Source: Microbacterium sp. (GTDB lineage: Bacteria; Actinomycetota; Actinomycetes; Actinomycetales; Microbacteriaceae). Taken from it: 64,000 nt of DNA. The stretch covers positions 62,001-126,000 of the forward strand of contig NZ_JAPSLI010000010.1 in NCBI RefSeq assembly GCF_031180975.1, written 5' to 3'. Position 1 is the stretch's first letter. The number at the start of each line of letters is the position of its first letter. The notes under the pieces were generated by a model, which ran no database searches, was not told the origin of the DNA, and was given only the letters and a program-made list of their open reading frames with translations. Below are positions 25,029 through 33,360 of the stretch, one piece after another. The position numbers and the translations under genes are program-made.

Positions 25029-25595
25029 TCAGCGCCCGGGAGGTCCGTCGAGCACGGTCGGGACGTACTCGAGCAGCTGGATGCCGTTGTCGAACGTGCG
25101 CGCCTCGACGAGCTCGAGCATGACGTCGGGGTAGCCGTCGAAGATCCGGTCCAGGCCGGTCGCGCCCGTGATCACCGGGAAGAACACCACCCGGTAGCGG
25201 TCGACGAGCCCGGCGACCAGCAGGGACCGGCACAGCGCGATGCTGCCGATCGTGCGTAGCGGCCGGTCGGACTCCTCCTTCAGCCGACGCGCGTACTCGA
25301 CGGCATCCGTGCGCACCAGCGTCGAGTTCTGCCAGGTGAGCGGCTCCTCGAGCGAGGACGAGAAGACGTACTTCCGGATGCCGTTCAGCACGTCCGTGCC
25401 CGGTTCGCCGCCGGCCGTCAGTGCGGACATCACCCGGTAGGTGGTGGCACCCATCAGCAGCGGGGCGTCCTTGTCGGGGTGTGCGTCCAGCCAGTCCAGG
25501 TATTCGGGGCTCTCCAGCCCCCACCACCCCGGCCAGCCCTCGGCGGCGCCGTAGCCGTCGAGCGAGCAGATGAAGTCCACGGTCAGGGTCTGCAT
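25029..25595 (-). CDS. Dihydrofolate-reductase-family (RibD C-domain) protein
   Basis: This 188-residue protein has DFICSLDGYGAAEGWPG, LMGATTYRVMSAL, KYVFSSSLEEPLTWQNSTLV and IGSIALCRSLLVAGLVDRYRVVFFPVI, the pattern of stand-alone RibD C-terminal (DHFR-fold) reductases common in actinobacteria. It probably binds NADPH; the substrate is unknown. AAGGAG precedes ATG 25595. The frameshifted DUF2188 gene ends 15 bases upstream on the same strand. Confidence 0.85.
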   Translation of the reverse strand: MQTLTVDFICSLDGYGAAEGWPGWWGLESPEYLDWLDAHPDKDAPLLMGATTYRVMSALTAGGEPGTDVLNGIRKYVFSSSLEEPLTWQNSTLVRTDAVEYARRLKEESDRPLRTIGSIALCRSLLVAGLVDRYRVVFFPVITGATGLDRIFDGYPDVMLELVEARTFDNGIQLLEYVPTVLDGPPGR

Positions 25596-25610
25596 CGGCG
25601 TCTCCTTCGA

Positions 25611-25891
25611 TCAGGGGAGGTCCTTGACCTCGATCGGTTCGTCGCCGCCGCCGTCGTCGGCGTGGTCGGCGTTCTGGTCTACGTTGTGGGGATCCTGCTC
25701 GTCGGTGACCACACCGGTCGGCTCGCTGTCGATCACGCGGTGGCGGGTGCCGGCGGCCTCGGCCATCTGCCGGCCGGCGGTGACCGCCTCCTCCTTCGTG
25801 GCGTATCCTGCGAGAGCTCCTCCTCGCCCTCGACGCGGTTCACCCACTGCCCGCGCTTCGACATGGTGATGACGTCGCCCTGCTGGTCCAT
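25611..25891 (-). pseudogene. DUF2188-type protein broken by a single-base frameshift
   Basis: A strong ribosome site (AAGGAGG) opens ATG 25891, which encodes DVITMSKRGQWVNRVEGEEEL and then runs out of homology. From about 25811 a different frame continues the protein as AGYATKEEAVTAGRQMAEAA and ends at TGA 25611. Adding one base at the GCTCTC/GCAGG junction (25811/25812) would rejoin both parts into a normal DUF2188 protein of about 93 residues with an acidic tail. It is either a real pseudogene or a sequencing error. Confidence 0.8.
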
Positions 25892-25988
25892 GGGACTCCT
25901 CCTTCGGTGAACGTGCCAGGGTAGGCGCGCCGGTGCGGCGAGCGTGAAGGGGGTTGCGGGGTGGAGGTGAGGATGTTCCGCGGGGTGG

Positions 25989-26249
25989 TCAGTACGGTGC
26001 GGCGAGTCCCTCGAACATCGGGAAGTGCTTCACGTTGCGAGTGAGCAGGCGCGCATCGAGCAGAGTGGCCGTGGCGGCGACGACGAAGTCGGCCGCATCG
26101 ATGCCGGTGAAGGCCGGAAGCCAGCGTCGGCCGATCACGCCGACTCGGATAGGCGCCGACCCGAGCGGATGCCGTCCAGTCCGGTTGCCAGCGGGTGTCC
26201 CGGAGATATACCCGAGCATGCGCGAGCAGCGCTCAGTTGAAGTCCCCAC
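25989..26249 (-). pseudogene. VapC-like PIN-domain remnant
   Basis: The last ~45 codons (25989 to about 26120) read as the C-terminus of a VapC ribonuclease toxin: DAADFVVAATATLLDARLLT followed by RNVKHFPMFEGLAAPY. The first acidic residues of the PIN active site and the N-terminal half are missing; the frame upstream has no similarity and runs into the end of dnaB. There is no VapB antitoxin. It is a decayed toxin gene. Confidence 0.65.
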
Positions 26250-27606
26250 CCGGCGCCATGTCGTGGAAGCGCGAGTAGTGGCCCTGGAACGCGACGGTGA
26301 TGGTCGCGGTAGGGCCGTTACGGTGCTTGGCGACGATCAGGTCGGCCTCGCCCGGACGGACGTCCTTGTCGTACACCGAGTCTCGGTGCAGCAGGATCAC
26401 CATGTCGGCATCCTGCTCGATCGAGCCGGACTCGCGCAGGTCGCTGATCGCGGGCTTCTTGTCCTGGCGCTGCTCGGGACCACGGTTCAGCTGCGACAGG
26501 GCGATGACGGGCACCTGCAGCTCCTTCGCGAGCAGCTTCAGCGCGCGGGAGAACTCCGACACCTCCTGCTGACGCGACTCGACGCGCTTGCCGCTCGTCA
26601 TCAGCTGCAGGTAGTCGATGATGACCATCTTCAGGCCGGCGCGCTGCTTGAGGCGGCGGCACTTGGCCCGGATCTCGACGAGGGTCATGTTCGGGCTGTC
26701 GTCGATATAGAGCGGGGCGTCATTGATGCGGCCACGCGTGGAAGCCACCGTGGTCCAGTCGCGCGGGTCGAGCGTTCCCTTGCGCATGTTCTGCAGCGGG
26801 ATCTGGCCCTCTGCGCTGAGCAGACGCATGGCGATCTCGCTCTTGCCCATCTCGAGCGAGAAGAAGATCGACGGGTGATTGTGGCCGATCGACGCAGCCC
26901 GCGCGAAGTCCAGCGCGAGCGTCGACTTACCCATCGCGGGCCGGGCGGCCACGACGATCATCTGACCGCCGTGCAGGCCGTTGGTCAGCTCGTCCAGCTC
27001 GCGGAAGCCGGTCGGGATGCCGGTCATCGTGCCGTCACGGCCGTTGGCCGCCTCGATCTCCTCGACGGCGGCGTCGACGGCGACGGTCAACGGGACGTAG
27101 TCCTCTGCGGTCTCCGAACCGGTCACCGAGTAGATCTCGGCCTGCGCGTTGTTGACGATGTCGGTGGCGTCGCCCTGACCCTCGTAGCCGAGCTGCACGA
27201 TGCGGGTGCCGGCGTCGACGAGACGGCGCAGGATCGCCCGCTCCGACACGATGCTGGCGTAGTAGCCGGCGTTGGCGGCGGTCGGCACGATCGAGGTGAG
27301 CGTGTGCAGGTAGTCGGCACCGCCGGCTCGGCCCAGCTCGCCGGTCTTGATGAGCTCGTCGGTGACGGCGACCACGTCGGTGGGCTCGCCGTGCGAGTAC
27401 AGCGAGAGGATCGCCTCGAAGATCAGCTCATGCTTCGGGATGTAGAAGTCTGCGCCCTTGAGGGTCTCGATCACGTCGGCGACGGCATCCTTCGACAGCA
27501 GCATGCCGCCCAGCGCGCTCTGCTCGGCGAGCAGGTCATGCGGCGGGGTGCGCTCCGCCGGCCGAGAGCCGCCGAGACGTTCCTGCGAGATGTCCGCGAT
27601 CGACAC
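26233..27606 (-). CDS. dnaB: Replicative DNA helicase
   Basis: This 457-residue hexameric helicase unwinds DNA at the replication fork. The N-terminal primase-binding domain covers about residues 20-125. The RecA-like domain has Walker A ARPAMGKST (GKST 226-229), Walker B MVIIDYLQLM, and PVIALSQLNRGPEQR. GTG 27606 was chosen because GGAGGAG lies about four bases before it and the family N-terminus (ADISQERLG) follows. No intein is present. A 484-bp gap with DnaA-box-like sites lies upstream. Confidence 0.97.
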   Translation of the reverse strand: MSIADISQERLGGSRPAERTPPHDLLAEQSALGGMLLSKDAVADVIETLKGADFYIPKHELIFEAILSLYSHGEPTDVVAVTDELIKTGELGRAGGADYLHTLTSIVPTAANAGYYASIVSERAILRRLVDAGTRIVQLGYEGQGDATDIVNNAQAEIYSVTGSETAEDYVPLTVAVDAAVEEIEAANGRDGTMTGIPTGFRELDELTNGLHGGQMIVVAARPAMGKSTLALDFARAASIGHNHPSIFFSLEMGKSEIAMRLLSAEGQIPLQNMRKGTLDPRDWTTVASTRGRINDAPLYIDDSPNMTLVEIRAKCRRLKQRAGLKMVIIDYLQLMTSGKRVESRQQEVSEFSRALKLLAKELQVPVIALSQLNRGPEQRQDKKPAISDLRESGSIEQDADMVILLHRDSVYDKDVRPGEADLIVAKHRNGPTATITVAFQGHYSRFHDMAPGGDFN

Positions 27607-27760
27607 AGTGCTCCTCCCCCTCTGCGGATGCACGCCGACGGGCGCGCGTGTCCGGATGCGACCGAAGGCGTTCCTGCCACCAGGCACAAAGAGAACCACA
27701 GGCCTCGGACATCCGGTCTCGACCACGCTAGGAGCGGGTCGCAAGCCCCGCAACAGTCCT

Positions 27761-27903
27761 TGTGGATAACTCTGTGGACTTCCTGCGGAGAACGCCGGAG
27801 TGTCTGTGCAGAACCCCTGTGGAGAACTCGGTGGAGAGAGTTGATTTCTGGACAGAAATAACGTCGTGAACAGGTTTTTATCCGTTCCTCACCCTGTGGA
27901 CGA
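27761..27903. promoter_or_regulatory. Cluster of DnaA-box-like sites upstream of dnaB
   Basis: TGTGGATAA at 27761-27769 is an exact DnaA box (TTATCCACA on the other strand). Related sites follow in the same orientation: TGTGGACTT (27773), TGTGGAGAA (27818) and TGTGGACGA (27895). The local DNA (27760-27960) is AT-richer than the rest of the window. The 484-bp gap between dnaB and rplI holds these sites and, near its end, the rplI terminators; no gene is seen. Confidence 0.6.
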
Positions 27904-28029
27904 AAATCAGCCTCAACGAGAGATTGAAGGTTGCTCGAACGCCTTGGTCGATGTGTACAACCTGGGGAAAAGTCAAGTGCCGCGTCGCACGGGCGTTTCG
28001 CGCCCCCGCCACGGCCTGCGGAACGCAGA

Positions 28030-28059
28030 ACACCCCCGGATCCGAAGATCCGGGGGTGT
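28030..28059. terminator. Strong terminator hairpin after rplI
   Basis: ACACCCCCGGATC and GATCCGGGGGTGT form a perfect 13-bp stem closed by a CGAA tetraloop, 32 bp past the rplI stop. There is no T-run. Confidence 0.8.
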
Positions 28060-28063
28060 CCTG

Positions 28064-28083
28064 AGCGGGCACAACAGCCCGCT
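28064..28083. terminator. Second hairpin after rplI
   Basis: AGCGGGC and GCCCGCT pair around an ACAACA loop, seven bases past the rplI stop, giving a tandem structure with the stronger hairpin that follows. Confidence 0.6.
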
Positions 28084-28090
28084 GTGCGAC

Positions 28091-28543
28091 TTACTTCGCG
28101 GCGATGACCTGCAGTGTGATCACGGCGGTGACGTCCTCGTGCAGACGGATCGTCGCCTCGTGCTCGCCCACCGACTTGATCGGCGAGGTGATGTGAACCT
28201 TGCGCTTGTCGATGGAGCCCAGGTCGGCTGCGGCGACGGCGTCGGCCACGTCGGCCGGCTTCACCGAGCCGAACAGGCGGCCCTCGGCGCCGGCCTTGAC
28301 GGCTAGGCGCACCTTGGTGCCCTCGAGCTTGTCCTTGAGAGCCTTCGCCTCGTCGAGGTCGTGGATGACGCGTGCCTGACGAGCAGCACGGATCTGCTCG
28401 ACCTGCTTCTCGCCACCGCGGGTCCAAGCGACCGCGTAGCCCTGCGGGATGAGGAAGTTGCGGGCGTACCCGTTCTTGACCTCGATGACGTCGCCGGCGC
28501 TACCGAGCCCGGCGACCTCGTTCGTGAGAATCAGCTTTGCCAT
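28091..28543 (-). CDS. rplI: Ribosomal protein bL9
   Basis: This 150-residue large-subunit protein has the N-terminal 23S-binding text [20 protein letters not shown] and [14 protein letters not shown], then the long connecting helix and C-terminal domain. It is the last gene of the rpsF-ssb-rpsR-rplI operon and is followed by two terminator hairpins. The spacing to rpsR is 11 bases. Confidence 0.98.
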   Translation of the reverse strand: MAKLILTNEVAGLGSAGDVIEVKNGYARNFLIPQGYAVAWTRGGEKQVEQIRAARQARVIHDLDEAKALKDKLEGTKVRLAVKAGAEGRLFGSVKPADVADAVAAADLGSIDKRKVHITSPIKSVGEHEATIRLHEDVTAVITLQVIAAK

Positions 28544-28554
28544 GTCGGTGCTCC

Positions 28555-28809
28555 TTAGCGGCCAGCGCCGGCGTAAGGCAGGAGCGCCATCTCGCGCGCG
28601 TTCTTGATCGCCTTGGCGATCAGACGCTGCTCCTGCACCGAGACACCGGTGATACGACGGGCGCGGATCTTCCCGCGCTCCGAAATGAACTTGCGAAGCG
28701 TGGCGACGTCCTTGTAGTCAATGACGCCCACGCGGATCGACTTCGCGGGAGCGGCGTTCTTCGCGCCCTTCCGCGGCTTGCGGCGGTCGCCGCTCGACTT
28801 TCCAGCCAT
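28555..28809 (-). CDS. rpsR: Ribosomal protein bS18, zinc-independent form
   Basis: This 84-residue small-subunit protein has [20 protein letters not shown] and [20 protein letters not shown]. The CxxC motifs of zinc-binding bS18 are absent; there is no Cys at all, so it is the C-minus form. It pairs with bS6 on the ribosome, whose gene opens this operon. Confidence 0.98.
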   Translation of the reverse strand: MAGKSSGDRRKPRKGAKNAAPAKSIRVGVIDYKDVATLRKFISERGKIRARRITGVSVQEQRLIAKAIKNAREMALLPYAGAGR

Positions 28810-28886
28810 GAGTTTTCCTTAAAGAAGATGAATGTCCGGCGCGTCTCGTCTCGGGCCCGCGGCCCTCGCTCAACGACCGGGATGAA

Positions 28887-29378
28887 TCAGAAGGGCGTGT
28901 CGTCGCCGAAGCTGCCCGGAGTGCTCCAGGCGTCGGCGCTGGACGAACCGGGCGTCGACCACGGCTCGTCCGAGACCTGCTGCTGCGGACGCGACTGTCC
29001 GCCGCCGCCGCCGGATGCGGCCCGCGTGACCTGTGCCGTCGCGTAACGGAGCGACGGACCGATCTCGTCAACCTCGAGCTCGATCGTCGTGCGGTTGTTG
29101 CCTTCGCGGTCCTGGTAGGAACGCTGACGCAGACGGCCCTGCGCGATGACCCGCATGCCCTTGGTCAGCGAGCCCGCCACATGCTCGGCGAACTCGCGCC
29201 ACACCGACGCGCGGAGGAACAGCGCTTCGCCGTCCTTCCACTCGTTGGCCTGGCGGTCGAAGGTGCGCGGCGTAGAGGCGATGGTGAAGTTCGCCACGGG
29301 CAGGCCGTTCTGCGTGTAACGCAGCTCGGGGTCCGCCGTGAGGTTGCCCACCACGGTGATGACGGTTTCGCCGGCCAT
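28887..29378 (-). CDS. ssb: Single-stranded DNA-binding protein
   Basis: This 163-residue protein has an N-terminal OB fold ([20 protein letters not shown], to about residue 115), a Gly/Gln/Ser linker ([12 protein letters not shown]) and the acidic tip DDTPF that recruits partner proteins. It protects single-stranded DNA in replication and repair. It sits between rpsF (six bases) and rpsR in the usual actinobacterial operon. Confidence 0.97.
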   Translation of the reverse strand: MAGETVITVVGNLTADPELRYTQNGLPVANFTIASTPRTFDRQANEWKDGEALFLRASVWREFAEHVAGSLTKGMRVIAQGRLRQRSYQDREGNNRTTIELEVDEIGPSLRYATAQVTRAASGGGGGQSRPQQQVSDEPWSTPGSSSADAWSTPGSFGDDTPF

Positions 29379-29384
29379 GGTGCC

Positions 29385-29750
29385 TTAGGCCTTCGCGACC
29401 TTGGGCTTGCGGGCGGCCTTCTCCTCGGCGCGCTTGGCCTCTGCGGCCACCATCGCCTGGGCCTCCTCGGCGCGCAGCACCTTGGTGCGGAACACGAGCT
29501 CGCTCAGCTTCAGCTGGCGGTCGAGCTCCTGCGTGGCCTGGCTCGTGGCGGTGAAGTTCACGACGGCGTAGATGCCCTCGTTCTTCTTGTTGATCTCGTA
29601 TGCGAAACGGCGCTTGCCCCAGATGTCGACCTTGTCGATCGAGCCACCATCGTTAGTGATGACCTTCAGGAACTTGTCGAGGTTGGGGGCAACCTGGCGC
29701 TCGTCCAGCTCGGGGGTCAGAATGACCATGAGCTCGTACTGGTGCGTCAC
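29385..29750 (-). CDS. rpsF: Ribosomal protein bS6
   Basis: This 121-residue protein begins [19 protein letters not shown] after a GTG start at 29750. A full-strength ribosome site, AAGGAGGTG, lies upstream. The C-terminus is an Ala/Lys/Glu-rich extension ([16 protein letters not shown]). It is the first gene of the rpsF-ssb-rpsR-rplI operon. Confidence 0.97.
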   Translation of the reverse strand: MTHQYELMVILTPELDERQVAPNLDKFLKVITNDGGSIDKVDIWGKRRFAYEINKKNEGIYAVVNFTATSQATQELDRQLKLSELVFRTKVLRAEEAQAMVAAEAKRAEEKAARKPKVAKA

Positions 29751-29780
29751 TTACCCACCTCCTTCGGACTAGAACGGCTC

Positions 29781-29795
29781 CCGGGACTTTCCCGG
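29781..29795 (-). promoter_or_regulatory. Hairpin in the rpsF leader
   Basis: CCGGGA (29781-29786) and TCCCGG (29790-29795) pair around a CTT loop about 30 bases before the rpsF start. Leaders of rpsF in many bacteria bind the bS6-bS18 complex through a CCG motif; this could be such a structure, but only the hairpin itself is seen. Confidence 0.35.
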
Positions 29796-29866
29796 AAGCA
29801 GGAGGGTGTGTTTGCACGTCGTCCGCCCCGACCGACGGATGCCGGAGGGCAGACAACCACGTAAGT

Positions 29867-31198
29867 CTACCGGATCACGGCGGCCGCAGGCGACCGGCGC
29901 CGCAGCGGCTCCGCCAGCGGACTGGGCGCCAGGGTGAAGTCGGTCCCCGCGCCTGCGGCATCCGCTCTCCTGCGCCGCTTGATCGCGAGCATCAGCCGCG
30001 CCGCGGGCGCACCGACCGCGTAGGCGAGCACGCCGCTCAGCGTGCGGTCCTCCGATCCGAGCACGCTCTTGCGGTGCCACGCCAGGTGCAGCGCACCGCC
30101 GCGCGGCCGCGGTACCGTCCGCGGGGGCAGCATCCCGCGGCGACGGAGAGCGACCAGCTGCTGCACCTGCTCCCACCAGGTCGACTCGCGCGGGTCGTGG
30201 AAGTAGTTCGCCGCGGCCCAGCGGGGGTCGGGATGCCGGAACCGCCGCGCAATCACGTCGTCGGCGCCCGCCAGCACGCCGCTGTCCTCGAACACCGGGT
30301 TCAGCAGGTCGGACCGCACCCCGAACGTGTCGAGCGCGATCACCGGCACGCCCTGCGCCATGGCCTCGATGGCGGCGGTCGAGCTGACGGTGACCAGGCC
30401 CTCGGCGGTGGCGAGGGCCTGCGACATCGGCGCGTACGAAAGCACCAGGTTCTCGGGCGCGTTCTCCAGCAGATCCGCGTAGCCGTCGCGTTCGGCGTGC
30501 GCCTCGACCTCGCCGGGGCGCGAGCGCAGCTTGATCACCACCCGTCGTCGCGGGTCGGCGACGGCGGCGAAGCGCAGGATCTCCGCGATGCGCTGCCGCT
30601 CCTCGCGCGTTCCCGGGACCAGCGCCTGCGCGGCGAAGACGAGGTCGGTGCGCTGTCCGGCATCCGCGTCCCGCGCCGCCCGCGCGAAGGGCAGGGTGGC
30701 GAGGGCGATCGGCACGTGCACGCCGATCTGGCGGCCGAGCCGGGAGTACGCCGCCACCTCGCGCCGGGAGTGCACCACCATCAGATCGCAGTGCCGGCGG
30801 TACTCCAGCGCGCCGCGCAGCGCCGGGATCGACATCCCCGGCATCCCGCTGACCACGACCGGGCGGCGGGCGAGCCGGTCGATCTCACGGCCCAGCAGCC
30901 GCACGAACGGCGCGCGCCCGGCGAGCACGACGACGTCGGGACGGTCCCTGCCCAGCCAGCCGGTGACCTCGGCGAAGGGCAGGCGGGTGACGGATGCCGG
31001 ATCCTCGGCGATTCCGGTGCCGGCCAGGGCGGCATCCTTCTGCCCCTCGCTGACGGTGAGCGGCGTGCGAACCAGCAGCAGGTGTCGGCTGATGTCGGGA
31101 ACCTGGTCGATGAGCGCCGCCGACCACTTCACGAACGAATCGGCGTCGGCGATCGCGACGACCCGCAGGCGCGGAGCGCGGGTGCCGGGGTACGTCAT
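29867..31198 (-). CDS. Glycosyltransferase-like protein (DUF6716 type) of the nonulosonate operon
   Basis: This 443-residue protein has an N-terminal Rossmann-like half (RLRVVAIADADSFVKWSAAL) and a C-terminal half with LVTVSSTAAIEAMAQGVPVI, the sugar-nucleotide site pattern of GT-B glycosyltransferases. There are no membrane helices. It overlaps NeuB by ATGA and ends the operon. It probably transfers or assembles the nonulosonic acid polymer. Activity is inferred from fold and neighbours. Confidence 0.65.
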   Translation of the reverse strand: MTYPGTRAPRLRVVAIADADSFVKWSAALIDQVPDISRHLLLVRTPLTVSEGQKDAALAGTGIAEDPASVTRLPFAEVTGWLGRDRPDVVVLAGRAPFVRLLGREIDRLARRPVVVSGMPGMSIPALRGALEYRRHCDLMVVHSRREVAAYSRLGRQIGVHVPIALATLPFARAARDADAGQRTDLVFAAQALVPGTREERQRIAEILRFAAVADPRRRVVIKLRSRPGEVEAHAERDGYADLLENAPENLVLSYAPMSQALATAEGLVTVSSTAAIEAMAQGVPVIALDTFGVRSDLLNPVFEDSGVLAGADDVIARRFRHPDPRWAAANYFHDPRESTWWEQVQQLVALRRRGMLPPRTVPRPRGGALHLAWHRKSVLGSEDRTLSGVLAYAVGAPAARLMLAIKRRRRADAAGAGTDFTLAPSPLAEPLRRRSPAAAVIR

Positions 31199-32067
31199 GC
31201 GCCCACGCGCCGCAGCTTGGCCATCGGCGCGAGCTCGCCGGGGTACACCCGCTTCACGCCGTCGCCGAGGGCCTCCTCGATGACGCGGATGTCGCGGACG
31301 AGACGCTCAAACCCGCCCGGCTCAAGCGAGGCGGCGTGGTCCGAGCCCCACATCGCCCGGTCGAGCGTGATGTGCCGTTCCACCGCGACCGCCCCGAGGG
31401 CGACGGCGGCGAGGGAGATCTGCAGGCCGCGCTCGTGCCCGGAGTAGCCGACCGGGATGCCGGGGTAGCGGTCGCGGAGGGTGGCGATCATCTTCAGGTT
31501 CGCCTCGCCGGGCTCCATCGGGTACGTGGAGGTGGCGTGCATGACGATCGTGCGGTCCGTGCCGAGGGTGTCGAGGGCGCGGTCGATCTGGTCCATGGTC
31601 GACATGCCGGTGGAGAGGATGACCGGCTTGCCGGTCGCCCGCAGCGCCTCGAGCAGTTCGGTATCCGTGAGGCCGGCCGAGGCGACCTTGTGCGCGACGA
31701 CGTTCAGGTCCTCCAGGAAGTCCACGCTCGGCACATCCCAGGGGGAGGCGAACCAGTGCAGTCCGGCGAGCGTGGCGTAGTCGCCGATCTCGATGTACTG
31801 GTCGCGGTCGAACTCAACGCGGCGGCGGTAGTCGAGGTAGCTCATGGTGCCCCACGGCGTCTCGCGGGGCACGTCGCGCATGTGCTCGGGGGTCGCGATC
31901 TCGGGCGTGCGCTTCTGGAACTTGACGGCGTCGGCGCCGGCCTCCCTGGCGACGTCGATGAGCCGCTTGGCGATCTCGACGTCCCCGTTGTGGTTCAGGC
32001 CGATCTCGGCGATGACATAGGTGGGACGGCCTCCGCCGATCACGCGGCTTCCAATGCTGACGGTCAT
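31195..32067 (-). CDS. NeuB-like nonulosonic acid synthase without SAF domain
   Basis: This 290-residue TIM-barrel protein has PTYVIAEIGLNHNGDVEIAK, GADAVKFQKR, FASPWDVPSVDFLE, STGMSTMDQID and VGYSGHERG, the pattern of sialic acid (NeuB) and related synthases that condense phosphoenolpyruvate with a six-carbon sugar. It stops at the end of the barrel; the C-terminal antifreeze-like SAF domain of classical NeuB (about 60 residues) is missing. It may use a hexose-6-phosphate such as mannose-6-P. Confidence 0.85.
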   Translation of the reverse strand: MTVSIGSRVIGGGRPTYVIAEIGLNHNGDVEIAKRLIDVAREAGADAVKFQKRTPEIATPEHMRDVPRETPWGTMSYLDYRRRVEFDRDQYIEIGDYATLAGLHWFASPWDVPSVDFLEDLNVVAHKVASAGLTDTELLEALRATGKPVILSTGMSTMDQIDRALDTLGTDRTIVMHATSTYPMEPGEANLKMIATLRDRYPGIPVGYSGHERGLQISLAAVALGAVAVERHITLDRAMWGSDHAASLEPGGFERLVRDIRVIEEALGDGVKRVYPGELAPMAKLRRVGA

Positions 32068-32160
32068 GGCTACTGGTCTACGTGCGGGGGGTGAATCCCC
32101 GGCGTCGGGAGGGTGACCGGGCGGCGACCAGTGCGTTCGAATCGCGTGAAGCGCTGTCGA

Positions 32161-33360
32161 TCAGTCGGCTTCGGAACCGTGTGCATGATTCGAAGCGGCC
32201 AGGATGCGCTCGATCACCTCGCGCACCGCGCCGTCTCCGCCTCGGCGGGTGAGGACGACGCGGGAGGCGGCCTTCACGGCGGGGTGCGCGTTCGCGACGG
32301 CGACCGGCCAGCCGACAATGCCGAGCGCGCCGAGGTCGTTCACGTCGTTGCCGACGTAGGCGATGTCGGCGAGCGGGATGCCGTGCTCCTCGGCCCACGC
32401 GGCGAGCGCGGCGGCCTTGTCGTCGACGCCGTGCAGCACCGGCACCCGCAGCTTCTCGGCCCGGCGGGCGACGACCGGGTTCTGCTCGGTGGAGAGGATG
32501 AGCATCGGGATGCCGGCGCGGCGCAGCCGCGCGACGCCCATGCCGTCGTCTCGGCTCACCCGCACCGATTCGCGGCCTTCGCTGTCGACCGTCGCGGTGT
32601 CGTCGGTGTGCACGCCATCGAAGTCGGTGACGAGAGCGGATGCCGGGATCGGCGCGCCCTCGGACGTCGCCGCCGCGAGCAGTCCGGCCAGGGTCAGCTG
32701 CTCCTCGTCATCGATCTCGATCGCCGAGCTCTCGGGCACCTCGACGATGCCGATCCGCCCGAAGAAGCGGTGCCCGGCACGGCGGAAGCCGTCCGCGCCG
32801 AACACGTAGAAGGCGCCTGTTTCAAGATGGTGCGGCTCGCGGTCCTGCCGACGGGGCCGGTGGGACGGGTCGTGGTTGATGCCGTGCGCGAGGCCGCCGG
32901 CATCCGCCCGCCACAGGAACCCGTAGGTCGCGACGGCCGAGAACGCGCTGTCGTACCGGCCGGACCGCACGCCGTCGGCGGCCTCGGCGATCGCGGTGGA
33001 CGGGATGAACGGCGAGGTCGCCTGCACGAACACGACGGTGTCGACGCGGATGCCGTCGGCCTCGAGCACGTCCAGCGCATGCAGCAGCGCGCCCTCGGAC
33101 GACGCGGTGTCGCCGGCGAGCTCGGGCGGGCGCTCGACGATGCGGGCCCCGGCTCCGCGCGCGGCGGCGGCGATCTCGGGATCGTCGGTCGTCACCACGA
33201 CGAGGTCGACGCCCTCCGCCAGGGTGGCGGCGCGCACGGCGCGCTCGATGAGCGGCACTCCGCCGACCCTGCGCAGGTTCTTGCGGGGGACGCCCTTCGA
33301 TCCGCCGCGGGCGGGGATGATCGCCGCGGTCAGGCCTGCCTGCGGGTCGGTGCCGCTCAT
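32161..33360 (-). CDS. CMP-nonulosonate cytidylyltransferase fused to a HAD phosphatase
   Basis: This 399-residue protein has two domains. Residues about 10-235 are a cytidylyltransferase with IIPARGGSKGVPRKNLR, TTDDPEIA, FVQATSPF and RRQDREPHHLETGAFYVF. Residues about 243-399 are a KDO8P-phosphatase-like HAD domain with VTDFDGVHTDD (nucleophile Asp), LSTEQNPVV, and YVGNDVNDLGAL. The fusion should dephosphorylate a NulO-9-P and activate the sugar with CTP. Its ATG 33360 overlaps the polysialyltransferase stop. A 93-bp gap separates it from neuB. Confidence 0.9.
   Translation of the reverse strand: MSGTDPQAGLTAAIIPARGGSKGVPRKNLRRVGGVPLIERAVRAATLAEGVDLVVVTTDDPEIAAAARGAGARIVERPPELAGDTASSEGALLHALDVLEADGIRVDTVVFVQATSPFIPSTAIAEAADGVRSGRYDSAFSAVATYGFLWRADAGGLAHGINHDPSHRPRRQDREPHHLETGAFYVFGADGFRRAGHRFFGRIGIVEVPESSAIEIDDEEQLTLAGLLAAATSEGAPIPASALVTDFDGVHTDDTATVDSEGRESVRVSRDDGMGVARLRRAGIPMLILSTEQNPVVARRAEKLRVPVLHGVDDKAAALAAWAEEHGIPLADIAYVGNDVNDLGALGIVGWPVAVANAHPAVKAASRVVLTRRGGDGAVREVIERILAASNHAHGSEAD

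Noticed and set aside
27607..28090. Chromosomal replication origin
   Set aside because: DnaA-like boxes are present, but dnaA and dnaN are absent; in actinobacteria oriC lies between them, and gene order puts it beyond trxB.
30074..31447. Plus-strand open frame antisense to the glycosyltransferase and neuB genes
   Set aside because: Arg/His-rich low-information protein; the minus-strand genes have clear motifs and overlaps.
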